From NCBI RefSeq assembly GCF_903645305.1, contig NZ_CAHJXO010000001.1, positions 248,001 through 312,000 of the forward strand: 64,000 nt of DNA, written 5' to 3'. The position numbers and the translations under genes are program-made. Position 1 is the first letter of the stretch; the number at the start of each line of letters is the position of its first letter. Of this stretch, positions 9,698-17,200 are shown piece after piece. A model generated the notes under the pieces. The model did not search any database. It was given only the letters and a program-made list of their open reading frames with translations, and had not been told where the DNA came from. This DNA comes from Corynebacterium sp. Marseille-P4321 (lineage in GTDB: Bacteria > Actinomycetota > Actinomycetes > Mycobacteriales > Mycobacteriaceae).

Positions 9698-12600
9698 TTA
9701 CAGGCGGATACCGAACTGGTTGTAGACGAAGTCCTTGAATTGCTGGTTGTTTGCCAGGCCGAAGCCGAGCAGGCCGAGCAGCACGACAACGGCGGAGACG
9801 ATGATGCCGATGGTTGCTGGGCGCGACAGGCTGGAGCCTTCGGAGCTTGCGCTGGAGTTGTCGGGTTCGGTGGTCTTTTCTACAACCTCGAAGGCGACCG
9901 TGGCGGTGGTGGTGGCACCGTTGGGGCTGGAGATGGTGATCTCACCGTAGGGGTCTGCCTGGGTGGGCAGTTTCGTCCAGACCAGCACAGCACCTGCGGG
10001 CAGGTCCTGGGTGTTGGCCAGCACGTCGCCCGGGGCGGGCAGGGTGGCGCCTTCGGTGGTCTTGCGGGTCTCCTGCTTGACTTCGGGGGTGTAGTCCGAG
10101 GTCGGTGCCGGGGTGTCGGTCTTCTTGGTGACGTTGACTTCGGTGATCTGCGAGGTTGCTTGCTTGGCGGTGGTGTTGTCCTCAGCTGGGGTGAACTTCG
10201 CGGCGATCTTGTTGGTGCCTTCGGCCAGCTTGGTGGTGAAGGTGGCGGTGCCGTTGGTGACCTTTGCGGTGCCGAGGGAGGTGTCGCCGTTGAAGAACTC
10301 GACGGTGCCCTCGGATGCCGGGGTGATCTTCGCGGTGAGGGTGATCTCGTCCGCGTCGGTCTTTCCGGCGGGTGCGGTCACGGTCACCGTCGGGGCGGTC
10401 GCTTCCTGGGCCGGGGGCTGCTGGGTGTTGTCCGTCTTCTTGGTGACGGTGAACTTCGGGGCGGCCTCGGAGGTTGCTTCCTTGGCGGTGGTGTTGTCTT
10501 CGGCCGGGGTGAACTTCGCGGTGACGGTGTAGTCGCCTTCTGCCAGCTTGGTGGTCAGGGTTGCTTCACCGGTGGCCGGGTCGTAGTCGACGGTGCCGTC
10601 GATCTTGGTGTCGCCGTTGAAGAACTCGACGGTGCCCGCGGAGGCCGGGGTGATCTTCGCGGTGAGGGTGATCTCGTCGGCGGTGGTCTTCTCACCGGCC
10701 GGTGCGGTCACGGTCACCGTCGGGGCTGTGGCCTCTGGTGCCGGCGGCTGCTGCTGCTCTTCCTTCTTTTTCACCGTGAATGCCGGAGCGGCCTCGGAGG
10801 TTGCTTCCTTGGCGGTGGTGTTGTCCTCGGCCGGGGTGAACTTCGCGGTGACGGTGTAGTCACCTTCTGCCAGCTTGGTGGTCAGGGTTGCTTCACCGGT
10901 GGCCGGGTCGTAGTCGACGGTGCCGTCGATCTTGGTGTCACCGTTGAAGAACTCCACCGTGCCCGCAGAGGCCGGGTCGACCTTAGCGGTCAGGGTGACT
11001 TCATCGTCGGTGGTCTTCTCACCGGCCGGTGCGGTCACAGTCACCGTCGGGGCGGTGGCCTCCGGTGCCGACGGCTGCTGCTCTTCCTTCTTCTTCACCG
11101 TGAACGCCGGAGCAGCCTCGGAGGTTGCTTCCTTGGCGGTGGTGTTGTCTTCGGCCGGGGTGAACTTCGCGGTGACGGTGTAGTCACCTTCTGCCAGCGT
11201 GGTGGTCAGGGTTGCTTCGCCGGTGGCCGGGTCGTAGTCGACGGTGCCGTCGATCTTGGTGTCACCGTTGAAGAACTCCACCGTGCCCGCGGATGCCGGG
11301 GTGATCTTCGCGGTCAGCGTGACTTCATCGTCGGTGGTCTTCTCGCCCGTCGGAGCAGTCACAGTCACCGTCGGGGCGGTTGCTTGCGCTTGAACCACGA
11401 GCTTCGCTGCTGCGGAGGTTGACGGCGCGTTCTTCGTTACCTCGCGGGGAACGAATTTCGCAGTGAGGTTGTATTCGCCAGCAACAGCAGGAATGGAGAA
11501 AGTTGCCACGCCGTCATCGACCTTGGCGGTCGACAGAAGCTGGTCTCCGTCGTAAAGCTCGACATCGCCCTCTGGCTTCGCATCCGGGTTGTTCGGGTCG
11601 GTGACGGTCACGTCGATTGTGACATCCTCACCGTCGGTCGCATTCTTCGGCAGCTGGGTGATTTCCGTCTTCGTTTCCGGAACAGCAGGGGCTTCAGAAT
11701 CCGTGTCCGCCTTCACGGGTACAGCGATCCTATCGGTGGAACCGAGGAATTCAGCCTGTTGATCATCCGCAGGCGTGAACTCGGCGCGTACCTCGTAGAT
11801 GCCGGCCTCAGGGAAGCTGGTCTTTGCCGTTGCACGGCCGGTCGCGGGGTCGTACGCAACGTCAGCGATCTCGGTGTCACCGTTGAAGAGCTTCACGACG
11901 CCCGGTACATCCTTCTCGGCCAGGGCGGCGACGATCTCAACTTCTTGATTAGCGATGACATCAGCAGGCTGCTCGATGCTGATCTGCGGATCCTTCGGCT
12001 CAACCTGCTTGACGACGGTCACCGTGCCAGTTTTTTCCGCAGTGGCGTACGGGGATCCCTCGGCCGGAATGAATTTCACGTTTACCGTGCGCTCGCCGAG
12101 AGGCTCGATGAACTTGATGTCCTTGAGAACAGCGGTACCGTTTACAACCTTGGCGGTGGTGGAGCGGCGCTCCCCGGTGTTCGGGTCGGTGTCCCAGAAT
12201 TCGACTTCACCCTGCGCGTCGACAGGCGAAACGCGCGCGGTGAGGTCGGAACCCTCGCCCGAAACGAAGGTCTGCCCGGACGTGACGGAAACGTTTGCCT
12301 TACGCAGCTGGGGCGCGATGGTGATGGTGGACGCACTCGAAACGGAGTTCAGGAAGTTCGGATCCGTTGGCAGGTACTGTGCCACAACTTGGTTGGCACC
12401 AGCTTGGGTGAAGGTGTACTCAGCGGTAGCGGTGCCGTTCTGAAGCGTTGCGTTGGTATCGAGAGCCGTGCCGTTGACGAGGAATCGGATCTGACCGTCG
12501 ACGGACGCCTGGTTGTCAGCGGTGACGGTGGCCTTCAACGTGACCTGCTCGCCTACCCTGCCTTCGGCCGGAACGTCGAGTGCTGTGTTCGTTTTCACCT

Positions 12601-13912
12601 CGTTGTTCTGAACCGGTGCTGCGGTTACGGTCAACGTGTGGTTCGCGGTGGTCTGGGAGGCCTCGAATGTAGTCGCGTCTGCCGGGGTGAACTTCGCGAT
12701 GATCTCGTACTCACCCGCAGCGAAGGATTGAGCGAGGGTGGCTTTGCCATCTCGGACGTTGATCGGGGTGTCGTTAAGCTGCTGGTCCCCTGCGAAGAAC
12801 GTGACGGCACCTTCCGCCTCCGGGGAAACGATCGCGGTAATGGTTGCGATCTCGTTGTCCTGCGCTGAAGTAGTGCTTGCAGTATCGAAGGTCAGCGTGG
12901 TTTCGGTGAGTCCGGTGTTTCGGTTCGGAATCTCCTTGGCTGGGACGAGGAATGCGGCCGTGTCCATGCGGCGCAGAACGTGGAGTGCGCGCGAGTACTT
13001 GTACGCGGCGTACTGGGGCACATACACACCGGGCGTTTCGGGGGCCGTGAACTGCGCCTCGAACACGATGTCGTTGCCCTTGCGCTCGGAATACGTGCCC
13101 GTGGATTGCTGCGCAACGTATTCTTTATTCACCTTGGGGTATGTGCCTGCCCACTTGCCAGTTTGCGTGGTCCCCCAGTAGGGAGCTTCGTAACCACCAA
13201 CAGGAATGACCTGCGTTGTCGAACCCTCGTCGTTGCCGCGCGTAGGGACGTGTGATTCGTAACCGATACGCTTCATCGTCCCTTCGACGTACGTCGATCC
13301 AGCCGGAGGGTTAATTCCGGACTCGTAGAAGTTAGTGAACACACCACTCGAAGTGATTTTCTCACCAGCCCAAAGCCAGTAGTTAGAACCAGCTTCGATC
13401 ACGACCGGGTTTTCCAAGCCGGATGTAGCGAGTGCGTCTTTGCTCGCACCGATTTTCGGCAGGAAGAACGTATCGTTGTCAGGTCCGTTGATAATAATTT
13501 CCTCTTCCACGTCCACCGGTGTGGTGAACGTCGCGGTGCCGTCGGGGTTCGGGTTGAAACCCTTGCCGTCGATGTAGCGAGCGGTGACGGTGTGCTTGAA
13601 TTCACCGGACGTGTAGGAGCTGGGCGTGACCTCCTTGCTGGCGGTCGTGCCGGTCAGCTCCACGGGGCCATCGATAGCAACACCGTCCAAGTAGAACTGC
13701 ACCTGGCCGCCCTGTGCGTTCGGGACGGTGGCGGTGAAGGTAGCGGATGCACCAATTTTGATTTCGTCGGCGCCGGTAACTGTTACCGCTTCAGCCGCGA
13801 ATGCAAACGGTGCGGAAAGGATCGTGTTGTGAGTCGGGGCGATGACGGGAGCGACCATCGCCAAGGTGGTCAGGCCAGCGATGGCAGTGCGGATAGGGAA
13901 ACGTTTAGCCAT
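9698..13912 (-). CDS. Ig-like repeat surface protein with C-terminal membrane anchor
   Basis: This is a 1,404-residue protein with an ATG preceded by GAGGT. The signal peptide is about residues 1-40. Residues 45-330 hold an Ig-like domain and a second, aromatic-rich domain, both shared with the downstream giant gene. Ig-like domains fill about 335-1255. Four of them (about 840-1255) belong to the 108-110-residue repeat family that also makes up the middle of the upstream neighbour. The end has a low-complexity linker, then SSLSRPATIG and a transmembrane helix, then the short tail FKDFVYNQFGIRL. No LPxTG motif is visible. The protein is a mosaic of its two neighbours, which suggests duplication and recombination. 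It is probably an extracellular stalk held by the C-terminal helix. Ligand unknown. Confidence 0.92.
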   Translation of the reverse strand: MAKRFPIRTAIAGLTTLAMVAPVIAPTHNTILSAPFAFAAEAVTVTGADEIKIGASATFTATVPNAQGGQVQFYLDGVAIDGPVELTGTTASKEVTPSSYTSGEFKHTVTARYIDGKGFNPNPDGTATFTTPVDVEEEIIINGPDNDTFFLPKIGASKDALATSGLENPVVIEAGSNYWLWAGEKITSSGVFTNFYESGINPPAGSTYVEGTMKRIGYESHVPTRGNDEGSTTQVIPVGGYEAPYWGTTQTGKWAGTYPKVNKEYVAQQSTGTYSERKGNDIVFEAQFTAPETPGVYVPQYAAYKYSRALHVLRRMDTAAFLVPAKEIPNRNTGLTETTLTFDTASTTSAQDNEIATITAIVSPEAEGAVTFFAGDQQLNDTPINVRDGKATLAQSFAAGEYEIIAKFTPADATTFEASQTTANHTLTVTAAPVQNNEVKTNTALDVPAEGRVGEQVTLKATVTADNQASVDGQIRFLVNGTALDTNATLQNGTATAEYTFTQAGANQVVAQYLPTDPNFLNSVSSASTITIAPQLRKANVSVTSGQTFVSGEGSDLTARVSPVDAQGEVEFWDTDPNTGERRSTTAKVVNGTAVLKDIKFIEPLGERTVNVKFIPAEGSPYATAEKTGTVTVVKQVEPKDPQISIEQPADVIANQEVEIVAALAEKDVPGVVKLFNGDTEIADVAYDPATGRATAKTSFPEAGIYEVRAEFTPADDQQAEFLGSTDRIAVPVKADTDSEAPAVPETKTEITQLPKNATDGEDVTIDVTVTDPNNPDAKPEGDVELYDGDQLLSTAKVDDGVATFSIPAVAGEYNLTAKFVPREVTKNAPSTSAAAKLVVQAQATAPTVTVTAPTGEKTTDDEVTLTAKITPASAGTVEFFNGDTKIDGTVDYDPATGEATLTTTLAEGDYTVTAKFTPAEDNTTAKEATSEAAPAFTVKKKEEQQPSAPEATAPTVTVTAPAGEKTTDDEVTLTAKVDPASAGTVEFFNGDTKIDGTVDYDPATGEATLTTKLAEGDYTVTAKFTPAEDNTTAKEATSEAAPAFTVKKKEEQQQPPAPEATAPTVTVTAPAGEKTTADEITLTAKITPASAGTVEFFNGDTKIDGTVDYDPATGEATLTTKLAEGDYTVTAKFTPAEDNTTAKEATSEAAPKFTVTKKTDNTQQPPAQEATAPTVTVTAPAGKTDADEITLTAKITPASEGTVEFFNGDTSLGTAKVTNGTATFTTKLAEGTNKIAAKFTPAEDNTTAKQATSQITEVNVTKKTDTPAPTSDYTPEVKQETRKTTEGATLPAPGDVLANTQDLPAGAVLVWTKLPTQADPYGEITISSPNGATTTATVAFEVVEKTTEPDNSSASSEGSSLSRPATIGIIVSAVVVLLGLLGFGLANNQQFKDFVYNQFGIRL
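10150..11395 (-). repeat. Ig-domain repeat block shared with the adjacent gene
   Basis: Four consecutive repeats lie here at a period of 324-330 bp, with equivalent anchor sequences at 10593, 10920 and about 11244. The copy nearest 10150-10400 is diverged. The stretch from about 10390 to 11380 is nearly identical in DNA to blocks inside 14700-16950. Confidence 0.85.
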
Positions 13913-14133
13913 GAGGGGACCTCGCTAAGTTGAAACTTCCTCCATGACAGGCGGAAGCCAGAGAACGGACAGGTTCGTCCGACAATCCTAGGGTGGAGTA
14001 CGAGTTCTCTCATCTGTTTGCCCGTTTCTGACCTGCGGTTTTCTGATTGTTTGTCAGATGTTCAACTGGGGTTTACGTGTTGGTTGCGGTGTGGCCATAC
14101 GTGGGGCTGTGGTCTGTGGGGGGTGGACGTGTG
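13913..14133 (-). promoter_or_regulatory. Upstream region of the 9698-13912 gene with the conserved box
   Basis: This non-coding stretch is organised like 9398-9618. The 37-bp box at 14048-14084 differs by one base from 9535-9571. A TANNNT-type element (TAGGAT, minus strand, 13985-13990) is a weak -10 candidate, and no matching -35 box is clear. Confidence 0.4.
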
Positions 14134-14166
14134 TCGCCCCCGCGGGCGGTGTGCTCGCGGGGGCGA
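14134..14166 (-). terminator. Terminator hairpin of the 14207-20137 gene
   Basis: An 11-bp perfect stem (14134-14144 with 14156-14166) and an 11-nt loop lie 41 bp past the stop. The loop and stem match the hairpin at 9619-9653. Confidence 0.6.
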
Positions 14167-14206
14167 TGGGGGTGCCGGGTGAGGCCCGGCGGGGACTTAT
14201 CTTGGG

Positions 14207-17200
14207 TTAGAGGCGGATGCCGAACTGGGTGTAGACGAAGTCCTTGAACTGCTGGTTGTTTGCCAGGCCGAAACCGAGCAGGCCGAGCAGGAGCACCACG
14301 GCGGTCACCGAGATGCCGATGATGGCCGGCCTAGACAGGCTGGAGCCTTCCGAGCTTTGCGACGAGCCTTCGGAGCTGTTGCCGTTGGTGGTGTCGGTCT
14401 TGCCGGTGACGGTGAACGCAACCTTGGCGGTTGCGGTGGTGCCGTCGGGGTTGATGACGGTGATTTCACCGACCGGGTCAGCCTCGGTTGGCAGTTTCGA
14501 CCAGTACAGCACCGAACCCGGCAGGATCTGGCTTGCGTTGGACAGGACCGCACTCGGTGCCGGGAGGGTGGCGCCTTCGGTGGTGGTGCGAGTCTCGTTC
14601 TTCACCTGCGGGGTGAAGGCTGGGGCCGGGTTCGGGTTTGGCTGGTTCGGGGTCGGCTGGTTCGGCTGGTCGTCGGTCTTTTCCGTGACGTTGACCTCGG
14701 TGACCTGGGAAGTTGCTTCCGTAGCGGTGGTGTTGTCTGCCGCTGGGGTGAACTTCGCGGTGATTGCGTTGGCACCGGCCGGCAGCTTTGTGGTCAGGGT
14801 TGCTTCGCCGGTTGCGGGGTCGTAGGCCACGGTGCCGTCGATCTTGGTGTCGCCGTTGAAGAACTCCACCGTGCCCGCAGAGGCCGGGTCGACCTTAGCG
14901 GTTAGGGTGACTTCATCGTCGGTGGTCTTCTCACCGGCGGGTGCGGTCACAGTCACCGTCGGGGCGGTCGCTTCCTGGGCCGGGGGCTGCTGGGTGTTGT
15001 CCGTCTTCTTGGTGACGGTGAACTTCGGGGCGGCCTCGGAGGTTGCTTCCTTGGCGGTGGTGTTGTCTTCGGCCGGGGTGAACTTCGCGGTGACGGTGTA
15101 GTCGCCTTCTGCCAGCTTGGTGGTCAGGGTTGCTTCACCGGTGGCCGGGTCGTAGTCGACGGTGCCGTCGATCTTGGTGTCGCCGTTGAAGAACTCGACG
15201 GTGCCCGCGGAGGCCGGGGTGATCTTCGCGGTGAGGGTGATCTCGTCGGCGGTGGTCTTCTCACCGGCCGGTGCGGTCACGGTCACCGTCGGGGCTGTGG
15301 CCTCTGGTGCCGGCGGCTGCTGCTGCTCTTCCTTCTTTTTCACCGTGAATGCCGGAGCGGCCTCGGAGGTTGCTTCCTTGGCGGTGGTGTTGTCCTCGGC
15401 CGGGGTGAACTTCGCGGTGACGGTGTAGTCGCCTTCTGCCAGCTTGGTGGTCAGGGTTGCTTCACCGGTGGCCGGGTCGTAGTCGACGGTGCCGTCGATC
15501 TTGGTGTCACCGTTGAAGAACTCCACCGTGCCCGCAGAGGCCGGGTCGACCTTAGCGGTCAGGGTGACTTCATCGTCGGTGGTCTTCTCACCGGCCGGTG
15601 CGGTCACAGTCACCGTCGGGGCGGTGGCCTCCGGTGCCGACGGCTGCTGCTCTTCCTTCTTCTTCACCGTGAACGCCGGAGCAGTCTCGGAGGTTGCTTC
15701 CTTGGCGGTGGTGTTGTCTTCGGCCGGGGTGAACTTCGCGGTGACGGTGTAGTCGCCTTCTGCCAGCGTGGTGGTCAGGGTTGCTTCGCCGGTGGCCGGG
15801 TCGTAGTCGACGGTGCCGTCGATCTTGGTGTCGCCGTTGAAGAACTCGACGGTGCCCGCGGAGGCCGGGGTGATCTTCGCGGTGAGGGTGATCTCGTCGG
15901 CGGTGGTCTTCTCACCCGTCGGAGCAGTCACGGTCACCGTCGGGGCGGTCGCTTCCTGGGCCGGGGGCTGCTGGGTGTTGTCCGTCTTCTTGGTGACGGT
16001 GAACTTCGGGGCGGCCTCGGAGGTTGCTTCCTTGGCGGTGGTGTTGTCTTCGGCCGGGGTGAACTTCGCGGTGACGGTGTAGTCGCCTTCTGCCAGCTTG
16101 GTGGTCAGGGTTGCTTCACCGGTGGCCGGGTCGTAGTCGACGGTGCCGTCGATCTTGGTGTCGCCGTTGAAGAACTCGACGGTGCCCGCGGAGGCCGGGG
16201 TGATCTTCGCGGTGAGGGTGATCTCGTCGGCGGTGGTCTTCTCACCGGCCGGTGCGGTCACGGTCACCGTCGGGGCTGTGGCCTCTGGTGCCGGCGGCTG
16301 CTGCTGCTCTTCCTTCTTTTTCACCGTGAATGCCGGAGCGGCCTCGGAGGTTGCTTCCTTGGCGGTGGTGTTGTCTTCGGCCGGGGTGAACTTCGCGGTG
16401 ACGGTGTAGTCACCTTCTGCCAGCGTGGTGGTCAGGGTTGCTTCGCCGGTGGCCGGGTCGTAGTCGACGGTGCCGTCGATCTTGGTGTCGCCGTTGAAGA
16501 ACTCGACGGTGCCCGCAGAGGCCGGGTCGACCTTAGCGGTCAGGGTGACTTCATCGTCGGTGGTCTTCTCACCGGCCGGTGCGGTCACAGTCACCGTCGG
16601 GGCGGTGGCCTCCGGTGCCGACGGCTGCTGCTCTTCCTTCTTTTTCACCGTGAACGCCGGAGCAGCCTCGGAGGTTGCTTCCTTGGCGGTGGTGTTGTCT
16701 TCGGCCGGGGTGAACTTCGCGGTGACGGTGTAGTCACCTTCTGCCAGCTTGGTGGTCAGGGTTGCTTCACCGGTGGCCGGGTCGTAGTCGACGGTGCCGT
16801 CGATCTTGGTGTCACCGTTGAAGAACTCCACCGTGCCCGCGGATGCCGGGGTGATCTTCGCGGTCAGCGTGACTTCATCGTCGGTGGTCTTCTCGCCCGT
16901 CGGAGCAGTCACAGTCACCGTCGGGGCGGTTGCTTCCTGGGCCGGGGGCTGCTGGGTGTCGTCTTCCTTCTTGGCGACGGTGACAATCGCAGCACCGTCT
17001 GCCGGGGTTTCAGCGTTGGTGAATTTGGTCTGGTCAGCGGAGGTGAACCTGGCGGTGATCGCGTTCCTGCCTTCCGGCAGGGTGGTGTTCAGGGTTGCTT
17101 CACCGGTTGTAGGGTCGTAAGAAACGGTGCCGTCGATTTTGGCATCGCCGTTGTAGAACTCGACGGTGCCGGCTGCGGCCGGGGAAACCGTTGCTGTGAG

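Noticed and set aside
14700..16950. Regular near-identical repeats considered as a CRISPR-like array
   Set aside because: Period of 324-330 bp with no short unique spacers, and the sequence is in-frame Ig-domain coding DNA.
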